64,000 bases of DNA from JANRKN01 sp033763435 (GCA_033763435.1 JANRKN010000128.1:1-64000), one strand, 5' to 3'. Shown: positions 51,849 to 61,136, counted from the first letter of the stretch. Notes: a model not told the origin generated them from the letters alone. Numbers and translations: made by a program.

Positions 51849-53396
51849 GTGATCGACTCGCTCGTCGAATCAACGCCCAAGACGACGTCCGCTACGCCGG
51901 CCGCGCCCGCCGCGAGTCGGCCGCCCTCAACGCTGCCGACCCTGAACGACGACGGCTCCCGGCGCTGGATCAAGCCCAAGCCCGCGTTCGGACGCTTCTG
52001 GAGTCGTCGCCGCGCGGTCGCGTACTTCCTGATCGCCCTCTTCACGCTGATCCCGTATCTCTCGCTCAACGGCAAGCCGTTCGTCCTGCTCGACATGCCC
52101 GCCCGGCGATTCACGATCGCTGGCTTCACGTTCCTGCCCACCGACACGCTGCTGCTGGCCCTGTTCATGCTCGGCGTGTTCGTCACGGTCTTCCTGATGA
52201 CCGCGCTCGCGGGGCGTGTCTGGTGCGGGTGGGCCTGTCCCCAAACGGTGTACCTCGAGTTTGTGTACCGCCCGATCGAGCGCCTGTTCGAAGGCACGCC
52301 CGGGCGTGTGAGCACGTCCCGGTTCGTCGGGTCGCCGCAGGCCAAGGTGCTCAAGTTCATCACCTACTTCGCCATCTCGTGCTACCTCGCGCACACGTTC
52401 CTCTCGTACTTTGTCGGCGTTGAGCAGCTGCGCCACTGGATTACGGGAAGCCCGGCCGATCACCCGGTGGGCTTCGGCGTGATGGCCGCGACCACCGCGC
52501 TGATGATGTTCGACTTCTCCTACTTCCGCGAGCAGGCCTGTCTGGTCGCGTGCCCTTACGGGCGCTTCCAGAGCGTGATGCTCGACCGCAAGTCGCTGAT
52601 CGTGAGCTACGACGCACGCCGCGGCGAACCTCGCGGGCGCAAGCACGCCAAGTCCGCGCGCCACACGGGCGCCGCGCCCGACCTTGCGTTGCCCGTCCTC
52701 GCGACCGTCGGCGGAACGGGGGGCGCCGCGCCGGCCTCGGGCGGTGACTGCGTCGACTGCAAGCAGTGCGTGCAATGCTGCCCCACGGGCATCGACATCC
52801 GCAACGGCCTTCAGATGGAATGCGTCAACTGCACGCAGTGCATCGATGCCTGCGACTCAGTGATGGACAAGCTCGGCAAGCCCCGCGGACTGATCCGCTA
52901 CTCCTCGCAGGACGCACTCGCGGGCGAACGGGTCCGCCTTCTCCGCCCGCGCGTTGTCCTGTATCCAACGCTGCTCACGATCATCGCCACAGCTTTCACG
53001 CTGGTGCTGCTCACCAAGCAGGAGGCCGACCTCACGATGTTCCGAGGCCGGGGCGCGCCGTTCTATCAGATCGAGCCGGGGCGCATCGCCAATCCCATCA
53101 GCATCAAGCTTCAGAACCGCCGGGACGAGCCCGTGACGTTCACGCTCTCACCGATTACCGAGGGCGGGAACGACGGGCTCGAGCTCCGCACCGAGTCGCT
53201 GAAAGTCACCGTCGCGGGCGGCGAGATCAAGGCCGTCCCGGGCCTGCTGGTGATCGGCCAGGACAAGTTCGTCCGCGGCAAGGTTCAGGCCAAGGTGAAG
53301 GTCACGACGCCGCGCGGCTTTGCCGACGAGGCGAAGTTCGAGATGATGGGCCCCGGCAACATGCACGCCGCGCCCGTAGGGGAGATCAAGCCATGA
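51849..53396 (+). CDS. ccoG: Cytochrome c oxidase accessory protein CcoG (polyferredoxin)
   Basis: This 515-residue membrane iron-sulfur protein helps reduce copper for assembly of the cbb3 copper site. It has several membrane helices, the CGWACPQTVYLEFVYRPIE block near residue 120, CLVACPYGRFQS, and two 4Fe-4S clusters in CVDCKQCVQCCPTGIDI and CVNCTQCIDACD (about 300-340). A C-terminal Ig-like domain follows (about 390-505). An insertion with Gly/Ala (GGTGGAAPASGG) precedes the ferredoxin part. The start is a GTG at 51849, 115 bases after ccoP. It overlaps ccoH by four bases. Confidence 0.94.
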   Translation: MIDSLVESTPKTTSATPAAPAASRPPSTLPTLNDDGSRRWIKPKPAFGRFWSRRRAVAYFLIALFTLIPYLSLNGKPFVLLDMPARRFTIAGFTFLPTDTLLLALFMLGVFVTVFLMTALAGRVWCGWACPQTVYLEFVYRPIERLFEGTPGRVSTSRFVGSPQAKVLKFITYFAISCYLAHTFLSYFVGVEQLRHWITGSPADHPVGFGVMAATTALMMFDFSYFREQACLVACPYGRFQSVMLDRKSLIVSYDARRGEPRGRKHAKSARHTGAAPDLALPVLATVGGTGGAAPASGGDCVDCKQCVQCCPTGIDIRNGLQMECVNCTQCIDACDSVMDKLGKPRGLIRYSSQDALAGERVRLLRPRVVLYPTLLTIIATAFTLVLLTKQEADLTMFRGRGAPFYQIEPGRIANPISIKLQNRRDEPVTFTLSPITEGGNDGLELRTESLKVTVAGGEIKAVPGLLVIGQDKFVRGKVQAKVKVTTPRGFADEAKFEMMGPGNMHAAPVGEIKP

Positions 53397-53902
53397 GCGA
53401 CGCGCCCACGACATCCAAGGGTCGGTTCTGGATCGGGTTTGTCGTAGTCCTGCTGGGCCTCAACGTGAGCGTCTGTGCCCTGACGGTGTATGCCGCGCTC
53501 TCGACGCGTGGCGCATCGATCGAGAAGGACTATTACCAGAGAGCTCTGCACTGGGACACGACCAAGGAGCAGCGCGAGCTCAACGCGGCGCTCGGCTGGT
53601 CGCTCGCGGTGCGCCTCGAACAGGCCGAGGCTCCCGGCACCATGACCGTGCTCGTCACGCTCAAAGACGGCGCCTCGCACGGCATCCGCAACGCCAAGCT
53701 CAAGGCCGAGGCCTTCCACACCGGGCACCGCGAGCGGGCCGTCACGCTGAAGTTCGAATCGCTGGGCGAGGGCGAGTACCGCGCGACGCTTCCCGTCGAA
53801 TTCGCCGGCAATTGGCGCTTCAGCTTCATCGCCGACGCGGTCGGGATGACGTTCACGAGCGAGCAGGACGTCCTGCTGCTCGAACAGTCCGCCGGAGCTT
53901 GA
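53393..53902 (+). CDS. ccoH: FixH/CcoH family assembly protein
   Basis: This 169-residue protein has one N-terminal membrane helix (FWIGFVVVLLGLNVSVCALTVYAAL) followed by EKDYYQRALHWD, the typical post-helix motif of FixH, and an exported beta-rich domain with GEYRATLPVEFAGNW. CcoH is needed for stable cbb3 assembly. The ATG at 53393 overlaps the ccoG stop. It is followed 23 bases later by the SafE-like gene. Confidence 0.9.
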   Translation: MSDAPTTSKGRFWIGFVVVLLGLNVSVCALTVYAALSTRGASIEKDYYQRALHWDTTKEQRELNAALGWSLAVRLEQAEAPGTMTVLVTLKDGASHGIRNAKLKAEAFHTGHRERAVTLKFESLGEGEYRATLPVEFAGNWRFSFIADAVGMTFTSEQDVLLLEQSAGA

Positions 53903-53925
53903 GGCGGCTTTCTCCGGGAGTCGGC

Positions 53926-54702
53926 ATGATCGCGCTGATCGGGGCCATCTTGGTGACGAGCCTGCTCGGCAGCCTCCACTGCGCGGGGATGTGCGGCGCA
54001 TTCCTCGCGATGGCCGTGACCCCCGATGAGAAGCACCGCACGCCCGGCTGGTCGCTCGCCGCGGCGTACAACCTCGGGCGCCTCGCGACCTACACGCTGC
54101 TCGGCGCGCTCGCGGGCGCCGTCGGCAAGGCGTTCAGCCTCGCGGGCGACCTCGTCGGCATCCAGCGTGGCGCCGCAGCGCTTGCCGGGGGCGTGATGGT
54201 CCTCTTCGGCATCGCCGCGGTCCTCCGCGCGCTGGGCGTGCGTCTGCCAGCGATGCCTCTGCCCGTGCGGTGGAAGCACTTCGTCGCGGCGCAGTACGCC
54301 CGCGCGGCGCGGCTCGCGCCCGTCACACGTGCCGCGGTGATCGGCCTGCTCACGACTTTGCTCCCGTGCGGCTTTCTCTACATGTTCGTCGTCGCGGCCG
54401 CGGGAACGGGCGACCCACTCGCAGGTTCGCTCGCGATGGCGGTCTTCTGGCTCGGCACGCTGCCCGTCATGGCCTCGCTGGGCCTTGGGCTTCAGAAGCT
54501 CACGGGCCCGATGCGCAAGCACCTGCCGCTCGCGACCGCGGGCCTGCTCGTCGCGGTCGGATTGCTCACGCTCACGGGCCGACTGAGCCGCATCGCGCCC
54601 GCGCACCTTGCAAGCAGCATGGTCTCGGGCAACGCGACGGACCCGATCCTGTGCCACGGCCCCGCCGAGCTCACTCCGACGAACGCGGAGCCGCGCCCAT
54701 GA
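53926..54702 (+). CDS. SafE/TauE-like membrane protein of the cbb3 cluster
   Basis: This 258-residue protein of about six helices belongs to the DsbD-like/SafE (sulfite exporter TauE family) group often found in cbb3 clusters between ccoH and ccoI. Diagnostic motifs are SLHCAGMCGAFLAM in the first helix, with a Cys pair that may bind copper or act as a thiol pair, YNLGRLATYTLLGALAG, and LPCGFLYMFVVAAAG. GGGAG lies upstream of the ATG at 53926. The stop overlaps the start of ccoI by four bases. A part in copper delivery or reduction is likely by context but not shown. Confidence 0.88.
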   Translation: MIALIGAILVTSLLGSLHCAGMCGAFLAMAVTPDEKHRTPGWSLAAAYNLGRLATYTLLGALAGAVGKAFSLAGDLVGIQRGAAALAGGVMVLFGIAAVLRALGVRLPAMPLPVRWKHFVAAQYARAARLAPVTRAAVIGLLTTLLPCGFLYMFVVAAAGTGDPLAGSLAMAVFWLGTLPVMASLGLGLQKLTGPMRKHLPLATAGLLVAVGLLTLTGRLSRIAPAHLASSMVSGNATDPILCHGPAELTPTNAEPRP

Positions 54703-57206
54703 GCACGCTCACAAGTTCCGACTCGCTCTCCGTTGCGCCCCCTCCTCTCCCAGTGAGCGCCGCAACGCTCTGCACACACTGCGGCCTGCCTGTGCCCACC
54801 GGGCTCATCCGTGCGGGCGAGCCCGCGCAGTTCTGCTGCCACGGCTGCGAAACAGCGTTCAGTCTCATCTCGTCCTGCGGCCTCGAGAAGTACTACGCCA
54901 TCCGCGACGAGCTTCAGGCCCCCACTAAGGCCGTGCGCGCCAGCGATCGCAGCTTTGCTGAGTTTGACGACGCCGCATTCCGCACGCTTCACGTCTCGGG
55001 CTCGCCGGGCGAGGCGTGCTCGGTCGAACTCTTCCTCGCGGGCGTGCACTGTTCGGCCTGCGCGTGGATCCTCGAACGCCTGCCTCGCCTTGCGCCCGGC
55101 GTACTCGAGGCTCGGCTCGATCTGCGCCGGAGCCTGATCCGCGTGACGTGGGACGACGGGGCGATCAAGCTCTCGCGGATCGCGCGCGTGCTCGACGCGA
55201 TCGGCTATCGCCCACACCCGGCGCGCGATGCGCGCTCGCGGGGCGTGCGGATCGCCGAAGACCGCCGGCAGCTCATCCGCCTGGGCATCGCGGGCGCGTG
55301 CGCGGCCAACGTGATGCTCTTTGCCCTGTGCCTCTACGCGGGGCTGTTCGACACGATCGACACCGGGCATCAGCAGATGTTCCGCTGGATCAGCATGGGC
55401 TTCACGGTGCTGTCGCTCGCCTGGCCGGGCGCGATCTTCTTCCGCAGCGCCTGGGCCGCGGTGCGCGCGCGGGCCGCACACCTCGACGTGCCGATCGCGC
55501 TCGCGCTCGCCGCGGGCGGTGTGTGGAGCGTCATCGCCACCGTCCGCGGGCACGGCGAGATCTACTTCGACACCGTCAGCGTGCTGGTGTTCGCGCTGCT
55601 CGTCGGGCGCTTCTTCCAGGCGAGGCAGCAGCGAAGCGCAGCCGATGCGGTCGAACTGCTGTTCTCACTCACGCCCGCCAGCGCCCGCCGCGTCGAAGGC
55701 GACATTGTGCGCGATGTGCCGATCGAGGCCGTGCGCGCGGGCGACGTGCTCGAGGTGCTCGCGGGCGAGTCGATGCCCGTGGACGGGCGCGTGGTCTCGG
55801 GCCGCTCGCTGGTCGATGAGTCGCTGCTCTCGGGCGAGAGCCGGCCCATCGATGTCGGCGTGGGCTCGCCCGTCGCGGCGGGCTCGGTGAACATCTCCTC
55901 GGCGCTCCACGTGCGGGTCGACGCGATCGGCGAGCGGACGCGCATCGGCAAACTCATGCGGTTGGTCGAAGACGCCTCGTGCCGGAAGGCCCCCATCGTC
56001 GCGTGGGCCGACAAGGCCTCCTCGTGGTTCACGCTCGGCATGCTGGGCCTCGCCGGGCTCACGCTCGCGGTGTGGCTCATCCTGAACCCCGCGACAGCGG
56101 TCGAGCACGCGGTCGCGCTGCTCGTCGTCACCTGCCCATGCGCGCTCGGGCTTGCGACGCCGCTCGTGCTGACGATCGCCCATGGTCGGGCGGCGCGCCT
56201 GGGCATGCTCATCAAGGGCGGCGATGTCATCCAGCGCCTCACGACGCCCGGCATCGTCTATCTCGACAAGACGGGCACCATCACGCTCGGTCGGCTCTCG
56301 GTCGTCGCGTGGGACGGCACAGACGAGTCCCGTGCGCTCGCATCGGCGCTCGAAGAGCACAGCTCGCACCCGGTCGCGCGCGCAGTCCGAGACTTTGCGG
56401 GCCCCGCCGAGGGCCGACGCGTCGAGCGCGTCCACCAGATCACCGGCGGCGGGATCGAGGGCCTCGTTGATGGTCGGCGCGTGCTCGTGGGCTCGCCCGA
56501 GCACGTCTTTGCACGCGTCGCGCCCGATGCGGGCTCGCGTTCCCGCGCTTCGGCGTGCGCAGCGCAGGGCCTGACCCCGATCGCGGTCGCGGTCGATGGC
56601 CGCCTCGCCGCGATCGTCTCGCTGGGTGACGCGGTGAGGCCCGAGGCCGCGGACGTCATCGCCGACCTGAAGCGCCGCGGCTGGCGCGTCGGCGTACTCT
56701 CGGGCGATCATCCCGACGTGGTTCGTCGTGTCGCGGCCCAGGTCGGCATCGCCGAGACCGACGCGCGCGGCGGAATGTCCCCCGAAGCCAAACTCGCCGT
56801 GGTGCGCGAGGCTCAGCAGGCGATCGGCACTCGCGGCACGGTCGTAATGGTCGGCGACGGTGTCAACGATGCTGCGGCGCTCGCTGCGGCGGGCGTGGGC
56901 GTCGCGGTCCACGGCGGCGCCGAGGCGAGCCTTGCCGCAGCCGACGTGTATCTCTCGCGCCCGGGCCTGGGCTCGATCGCCGAGCTCCTCGATGGCTCTC
57001 GGCGCTCGCTCGGCGCGATCAAGCGCAACCTGTGGGCCTCGCTGGGCTACAACGTGATCGCCGGGGGCCTCGCGGTTCTCGGGCTGATCAACCCGATCCT
57101 CGCCGCGATCGTCATGCCGATCTCGTCGCTCACGGCGCTGGGCTTGACGCTCAAGGCCCGCACGTTCGCCCCGCCTGTGGCCCCAACGTTTCGAGGTGCC
57201 CGATGA
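54699..57206 (+). CDS. ccoI: Copper-exporting P-type ATPase CcoI
   Basis: This 835-residue P1B-type ATPase supplies copper for the cbb3 catalytic site. The N-terminus has a Cys-rich region (CTHCGLPVP, FCCHGCETAF) as in CcoI, then a heavy-metal domain with HCSACAWIL. The transmembrane core has TCPCALGLATPL (CPC metal site), the phosphorylation site DKTGT, the HP motif in HSSHPVARA, and the GDGVNDAAAL hinge. The double-Cys N-terminus distinguishes CcoI from plain CopA. The ATG at 54699 overlaps the previous stop and the end overlaps ccoS by four bases. Confidence 0.95.
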   Translation: MSTLTSSDSLSVAPPPLPVSAATLCTHCGLPVPTGLIRAGEPAQFCCHGCETAFSLISSCGLEKYYAIRDELQAPTKAVRASDRSFAEFDDAAFRTLHVSGSPGEACSVELFLAGVHCSACAWILERLPRLAPGVLEARLDLRRSLIRVTWDDGAIKLSRIARVLDAIGYRPHPARDARSRGVRIAEDRRQLIRLGIAGACAANVMLFALCLYAGLFDTIDTGHQQMFRWISMGFTVLSLAWPGAIFFRSAWAAVRARAAHLDVPIALALAAGGVWSVIATVRGHGEIYFDTVSVLVFALLVGRFFQARQQRSAADAVELLFSLTPASARRVEGDIVRDVPIEAVRAGDVLEVLAGESMPVDGRVVSGRSLVDESLLSGESRPIDVGVGSPVAAGSVNISSALHVRVDAIGERTRIGKLMRLVEDASCRKAPIVAWADKASSWFTLGMLGLAGLTLAVWLILNPATAVEHAVALLVVTCPCALGLATPLVLTIAHGRAARLGMLIKGGDVIQRLTTPGIVYLDKTGTITLGRLSVVAWDGTDESRALASALEEHSSHPVARAVRDFAGPAEGRRVERVHQITGGGIEGLVDGRRVLVGSPEHVFARVAPDAGSRSRASACAAQGLTPIAVAVDGRLAAIVSLGDAVRPEAADVIADLKRRGWRVGVLSGDHPDVVRRVAAQVGIAETDARGGMSPEAKLAVVREAQQAIGTRGTVVMVGDGVNDAAALAAAGVGVAVHGGAEASLAAADVYLSRPGLGSIAELLDGSRRSLGAIKRNLWASLGYNVIAGGLAVLGLINPILAAIVMPISSLTALGLTLKARTFAPPVAPTFRGAR

Positions 57207-57346
57207 GTGTGCTGTATGTCGTCGTCCCGCTCGCGGTGCTGTTTGCACTCATCGGGATCATCGGGTTCATCTGGGCCGCGCGGGGCGGGCAGTTTGACGA
57301 CACCGACACGCCCGCCCACAGAATGCTCCACGACGACGACGATTGA
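57203..57346 (+). CDS. ccoS: cbb3 oxidase maturation protein CcoS
   Basis: This 47-residue protein has a single helix (VVPLAVLFALIGIIGFIWA) followed by ARGGQFDDTDTPAHRML, the family pattern (typically GQFDDLxxPxxRIL). It is needed to insert heme b and copper into CcoN. The ATG at 57203 overlaps the ccoI stop (ATGA), which confirms the start. It ends the operon. Confidence 0.93.
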   Translation: MSVLYVVVPLAVLFALIGIIGFIWAARGGQFDDTDTPAHRMLHDDDD

Positions 57347-57412
57347 ACCGCGTCACCGGTGCGTGCCCATCGGCATCCAAAGACAGTCCATGTCGCCCGT
57401 CCGACGCAGGCT

Positions 57413-57427
57413 GCGTCTGAGCTTGGG
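57413..57427. promoter_or_regulatory. Palindrome GACGCAG-G-CTGCGTC before dps
   Basis: This perfect 7-1-7 palindrome lies 62 bases before the dps start and 66 bases after ccoS. There is no T-tract, so it may be an operator or a weak transcription pause site. Confidence 0.3.
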
Positions 57428-57488
57428 GCTGCCGCACGCACGCGGGTGGTCGCACGCCGGGGACTGATCGGAGACCAGAGGTTCAGCC

Positions 57489-57959
57489 ATGCACACGCGC
57501 ATTGACATCCCTGAAGCCGTACGTGCCCAAGTCGGCGCGCTGCTGAACGCGTCGCTGGCCGACGCGATCGACCTTCACGCACAGGCCAAGCAGGCGCATT
57601 GGAACGTGCGCGGACCGCGGTTCGCGATGCTGCACGGTCTCTTCGACGATCTGGCTGAGGAGGCCGAAGAGTTCGCCGACCTGCTCGCCGAACGTGCGCT
57701 GCAACTGGGCGTGACGGCGCAGGGCACGCTGCGTCACGCGGCCCGCGCGAGCCGCTTGGACGAGATCACCACCACGCACGATGAGACGCTGCTGGTCCGG
57801 CACCTGAGCGCAAGCCTCGCGCGCTTTGCCGCGGGAGTACGCAGCGCGAGCGACGCGTCCGCCAAGCTGGGCGACGCAACGAGCGCGGACGTCTTCACCG
57901 AAGTCTCCCGCGGCGCCGACAAACTGCTGTGGATGGTTTCGTCGCACGAAGTGGGCTGA
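57489..57959 (+). CDS. dps: Dps-family ferritin-like DNA-protection protein
   Basis: This 156-residue mini-ferritin forms a dodecamer that oxidises and stores iron and protects DNA from peroxide. The inter-subunit ferroxidase ligands are present in the family spacing: His37 (KQAHWNVRG), His49, Asp53 and Glu57 (MLHGLFDDLAEEAEEFADLLAER). It lacks a long Lys-rich N-terminal tail, so direct DNA binding is not obvious. AGAGG precedes the ATG at 57489. It is downstream of the cbb3 operon but 142 bases away, so it probably has its own promoter. The next gene is convergent five bases away. Confidence 0.93.
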   Translation: MHTRIDIPEAVRAQVGALLNASLADAIDLHAQAKQAHWNVRGPRFAMLHGLFDDLAEEAEEFADLLAERALQLGVTAQGTLRHAARASRLDEITTTHDETLLVRHLSASLARFAAGVRSASDASAKLGDATSADVFTEVSRGADKLLWMVSSHEVG

Positions 57960-57964
57960 GAGGC

Positions 57965-59095
57965 TCACTCGTCGGGTGTGTCGTCGTCCGCGCCCGCGAT
58001 GCGCCGGAGCGTCGCCGGAAACTCGGGCTGCCCTGTCCGGGCGCTGAGCACCGCGGCGACCGCGCACGCGAGCGCCGACGCGGGCCGTGCGGGGGGCGGA
58101 TCGTGCAGGCCCGGATCGAGCATCCGCGAGATCGCCTCGCTGAGCGTGTCGAGCGCTGAGGGCCCGCGCGAACGCGCGCGTCGATCCTTGATGCCCCGCG
58201 CCGAGGCGGGTCTGGGCTTGAGTTCGTCGATCACTTTCCCCGCGGGGTTGCTCCACGCCCAGCTCTCGTCGTCGAGGTCGATGCGCCCGGCCGAGCCGAC
58301 GACGGTCGCGACGCGCCGCCATGCGCCCGCCGAGTCCGAGACGTGCGCGAGTGCGCTGCGCCCATCGGCAAAGCGAAGGTGGACGGTCATGTCGCCCGAG
58401 AGCCCACGGAGATCTTCGCCCGGGAGCATCCGCACCGGCGCAACCGCGGCGCCCGCCTCAGGATGAGGCGCCACGCCCGGGCCCGCGTACGAGGCGTCGA
58501 CCGTCTCGGGCTCACCCATCATCAGCGTGATGAGGTCGACCGCGTCGAGCAGCCGCGCACCGAGTGAGCCCGTGCCAGCCTGACCCATCGCGCTCACGGC
58601 CATCGTGCGGATCGGGCCGAACGCGCCGCGGACCTCGACCGACTCGCGCACCGCGCGCGCATGACGGAACATCGGCGCGAGCCTGAACACCCCCATCGCC
58701 GAAAGATCGCCCCCGGTGCCGATCAGGCTCGCGGGGATGGGCTCGAGCGTCGCGACGCGCACCGATAAGGCCGGCCTTACACGCTGCTCGGCGGGGTTCA
58801 CGTCCGACGGAACAGGCGCGGCCAGCAGCATCAGCGTCCCGGGCTCCGGCCGCGCCGCTTCGCCCAGGCCCGCGAGGGCCGAGCGCACATCGTCAAACGC
58901 CGAGGCGTCCTGCGGTTGACCTTCGCTCAGCGCCCGCGCGACTTCCAGCGAGCGCCCGCGCTGGGGCGAGCCCGCCCCCGACCACACCAATCCGCAGCGC
59001 TCGGCCAGCAGCCTCAGCAGCGGCACCTGATCGGGATCGGCCCACGCGATCGCACGCGTGGGCTTGGCAGCGGATTGGCCGGTCGGGTCGTCCAT
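57965..59095 (-). CDS. Gfo/Idh/MocA-like protein, divergent
   Basis: This 376-residue protein is not firmly recognised. Its middle and C-terminal parts resemble the substrate domain of Gfo/Idh/MocA oxidoreductases: a GARLLDAVDLITLMMGEPETVDA helix, a strand pair DMTVHLRFADGRSALAHVSDSAG, and VVGSAGRIDLDDESW. The N-terminus (AIAWADPDQVPLLRLLAE) lacks a clear GxGxxG nucleotide-binding motif, so it may not be an active dehydrogenase. The ATG at 59095 is chosen because the region upstream is the promoter and 5' part of rnpB on the other strand. TACGAT at 59112-59107 is a -10 candidate. Function is unknown. Confidence 0.6.
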   Translation of the reverse strand: MDDPTGQSAAKPTRAIAWADPDQVPLLRLLAERCGLVWSGAGSPQRGRSLEVARALSEGQPQDASAFDDVRSALAGLGEAARPEPGTLMLLAAPVPSDVNPAEQRVRPALSVRVATLEPIPASLIGTGGDLSAMGVFRLAPMFRHARAVRESVEVRGAFGPIRTMAVSAMGQAGTGSLGARLLDAVDLITLMMGEPETVDASYAGPGVAPHPEAGAAVAPVRMLPGEDLRGLSGDMTVHLRFADGRSALAHVSDSAGAWRRVATVVGSAGRIDLDDESWAWSNPAGKVIDELKPRPASARGIKDRRARSRGPSALDTLSEAISRMLDPGLHDPPPARPASALACAVAAVLSARTGQPEFPATLRRIAGADDDTPDE

Positions 59096-59127
59096 CGGCG
59101 TGCACCATCGTACCGACCCGGGCTCCC

Positions 59128-59133
59128 TATCAT
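59128..59133 (+). promoter_or_regulatory. -10 box of rnpB (TATCAT)
   Basis: TATCAT ends seven bases before the expected 5' end of the RNase P RNA. No clear -35 is seen. It lies back to back with the TACGAT candidate of the divergent gene. Confidence 0.5.
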
Positions 59134-59139
59134 CGGGCC

Positions 59140-59535
59140 GGCAGAGTCGGCGGGCGGTCGCGCCGGGTTCGCAAGGGCCCGGCGAGGAAAGTCCGAGCAC
59201 GGCAGGACACGGTGGTGGGCAACACCCACCCGCCCGGACGGTCACGGGCGAGGGACAGTGCCACAGAAAAGATACCGCCGACGGGGCAACCCGACGGTAA
59301 GGGTGAAATGGTGCGGTAAGAGCGCACCGCCCGGCTGGTGACAGTCGGGGCAGGGCAAACCCCACCGCGTGCAAGGTCGAGCAGTTTCCGCGAGGGCAAC
59401 CTCGGCGCCCGGTCCGGGTGAAAGGAGACGGGTAGACCGCTTGAGCCCCGCGGCAACGCGAGGCCCAGAGAAATGACCGCCGCGCGGAACCAAACGGTTC
59501 CTCGGCACAGAACTCGGCTTATCGCCGACCTCCGA
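59140..59535 (+). ncRNA. rnpB: RNase P RNA (bacterial type A)
   Basis: The catalytic RNA that trims the 5' ends of tRNA precursors lies here. Conserved blocks appear in order: GAGGAAAGTCCGAGCAC near 59184, GGGACAGTGCCACAGAAAAGATACCGCC near 59250-59278, GGTAAGGGTGAAATGGTGCGGTAAGAGCGCACCGC near 59297-59331, and AGAAATGACCGCC ... CACAGAACTCGGCTTAT near 59468-59521. The 5' GTCGGCG (59146-59152) pairs with 3' CGCCGAC (59523-59529) as helix P1. Boundaries are good to a few bases. A strong terminator follows. It is not protein-coding despite open frames across it. Confidence 0.97.
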
Positions 59536-59542
59536 CCGTTCG

Positions 59543-59580
59543 CGGGCCTCCGGCAACCCCGGGGGCCCGTGGCCTTTTTG
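59543..59580 (+). terminator. Intrinsic terminator of rnpB
   Basis: An 11-base-pair GC-rich stem (59543-59553 with 59559-59569, one G-U pair) around CAACC is followed by TGGCC and five T residues (59575-59579). It also faces the end of the convergent ftsY gene. Confidence 0.85.
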
Positions 59581-59591
59581 CTCGCAACCGC

Positions 59592-60530
59592 TCAGCCCTG
59601 CGCGGGCGCGTCCTCGAACATCGCGTCGACGAACGACTCGGGGTCGAAGGGCTCAACGTCCTCGGGCGTCTCGCCGACGCCCACGAACTTGACGGGGATC
59701 TCCGTGATATCGCGGATCGCGACCACAATCCCGCCCTTAGCCGTGCCGTCGAGCTTGGCGAGAAAAATCCCGGTTACGCCCGCGGCCTTGGCAAACTCCT
59801 CGGCCTGCCTCAGCGCGTTCTGACCCGCCGTCGCGTCGAGCACCAAAATCGTCTCGTGCGGGCCGTCCGGAAAGTGCTTCGTCACGACCGAGCGGATCTT
59901 GCTGAGCTGGCGCATCAGCGGGTCCTGCGTCTGGAGACGCCCGGCGGTATCGATGATCAGGACGTCCACCGCACGCGCCTTGGCCGACGCACAGGCATCG
60001 AAGGCGACCGCCGCGGGATCGCCCCCCTGCTGCCCCTTGATGACGGGCACGCCCAGACGCTCGCCCCAGATCTCCAGCTGCCTGACCGCGCCCGCGCGGA
60101 ACGTATCGCACGCCCCGAGCATCACGCTCTTGCCCTGCCCGCGGAGCATCGCCGCGAGCTTGGAGATGCTGGTCGTCTTCCCGGCGCCGTTCACGCCCAC
60201 CACGAGGATCACGCTCGTGCCCGCGGATGCCAGGCGCAGGCGCCGATCGGCCTCGGGCCACATCGCCTTGAGCTCGCCCTTGAGATACTCGAGCACCTGC
60301 TCGCCGCGATCAATCCGACCGGCGCGAAAGTCCTCGCGGATCCGCGCGATCAATCGGTCGGTCGTCCGCGTCCCCACGTCCGCGGCGATCAGCCTCTGCT
60401 CGATCGTGTCGATCAGCGCCTCGTCGAGCCGCTTGCCCAGCAGGATCGACCGCAGCCCCGCGACAAACGTCTCGCGCGTTTTCTCCAGGCCCTGCTTGAG
60501 CTTCCCGACGAGCGACTTGAAGAAGCCCAT
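59592..60530 (-). CDS. ftsY: Signal recognition particle receptor FtsY
   Basis: This 312-residue GTPase docks SRP-ribosome complexes at the inner membrane. It has a short N domain (about 1-90), then the G domain with G1 GVNGAGKTT at 112-120, DTFRAGAVRQLEIW, DTAGRLQ, the TKLDG-type motif as AKLDGTAKGG, and the C-terminal GVGETPEDVEPF. The long acidic A domain of Escherichia coli FtsY is absent, as in many bacteria. GGGGGAG precedes the ATG. It follows nusB by three bases in an apparent ribH-nusB-ftsY operon. Confidence 0.96.
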   Translation of the reverse strand: MGFFKSLVGKLKQGLEKTRETFVAGLRSILLGKRLDEALIDTIEQRLIAADVGTRTTDRLIARIREDFRAGRIDRGEQVLEYLKGELKAMWPEADRRLRLASAGTSVILVVGVNGAGKTTSISKLAAMLRGQGKSVMLGACDTFRAGAVRQLEIWGERLGVPVIKGQQGGDPAAVAFDACASAKARAVDVLIIDTAGRLQTQDPLMRQLSKIRSVVTKHFPDGPHETILVLDATAGQNALRQAEEFAKAAGVTGIFLAKLDGTAKGGIVVAIRDITEIPVKFVGVGETPEDVEPFDPESFVDAMFEDAPAQG

Positions 60531-60533
60531 CGC

Positions 60534-61136
60534 TCAGCTCCCCCGGCCCGGTTCGAGCACGCCCGTGCCCTCGGGCGGGTCCTGCTCGGCCTTGTCGCCC
60601 AGCACGCGCTTGAGCACGCGGTCGAGGATCGCGTTGATGAACGCGGGCGACTTTTCCGTGCTGAACGCCTTCGCCAGCTCGACCGCCTCGTTCACCGCGA
60701 TCCGCGGATGCACCACGCCCGCGGTGATCTCATAGTGCGCCAGGCGCATGATCGCTCGGTCTACGCCCGCGAGGCGATGCACGGGCCAGTCGGGCGAGAG
60801 CTCACCCAGTTCCTTGTCGGCCTCGGCGCGCGCGCCCCAGGCGCCCGCGATCAGCTCGCCCGCGCGATCGATATCCTTGGCGCTCATGCCCGGCACGCGC
60901 TCGAGGAAAACCTCGATGTCCGCCGCCGACGCCGCGGGGCTCGCGTCGAACTGATAAATCGCCTGGAACGCCAGCCGGCGAAGCGCGATCTGCATCGCAC
61001 GCCCGCGTTCCATCGGCGGGAGCGTCTGCAGCAACGCCTCGGCCTGCACCAACTCACCCGCCAAGTCGCGCTTGGCGTCCTCGTCCACGGGCGTGTAGAT
61101 CTCCCTCAGCCCGACCTCTCGCGCTCGGTCATGCAC
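60534..61136 (-). CDS. nusB: Transcription antitermination factor NusB
   Basis: This 200-residue all-helical protein binds BoxA RNA with S10 in rRNA antitermination. The NusB core runs from about residue 45 (RRLAFQAIYQFD) to 180, with RLAGVDRAIMRLAHYEI, HPRIAVNEAVELAKAFS and PAFINAILDRVL. It carries an N-terminal extension of about 40 residues. The in-frame start is a GTG at 61136 that overlaps the ribH stop by eight bases; this classical ribH-nusB pairing is common in bacteria. The C-terminal 20 residues are a variable tail. Confidence 0.93.
   Translation of the reverse strand: MHDRAREVGLREIYTPVDEDAKRDLAGELVQAEALLQTLPPMERGRAMQIALRRLAFQAIYQFDASPAASAADIEVFLERVPGMSAKDIDRAGELIAGAWGARAEADKELGELSPDWPVHRLAGVDRAIMRLAHYEITAGVVHPRIAVNEAVELAKAFSTEKSPAFINAILDRVLKRVLGDKAEQDPPEGTGVLEPGRGS

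Noticed and set aside
59130..59556. Open frames on both strands across 59130-59556
   Set aside because: The region is RNase P RNA with conserved core and P1 pairing; the frames are by-products of high GC.
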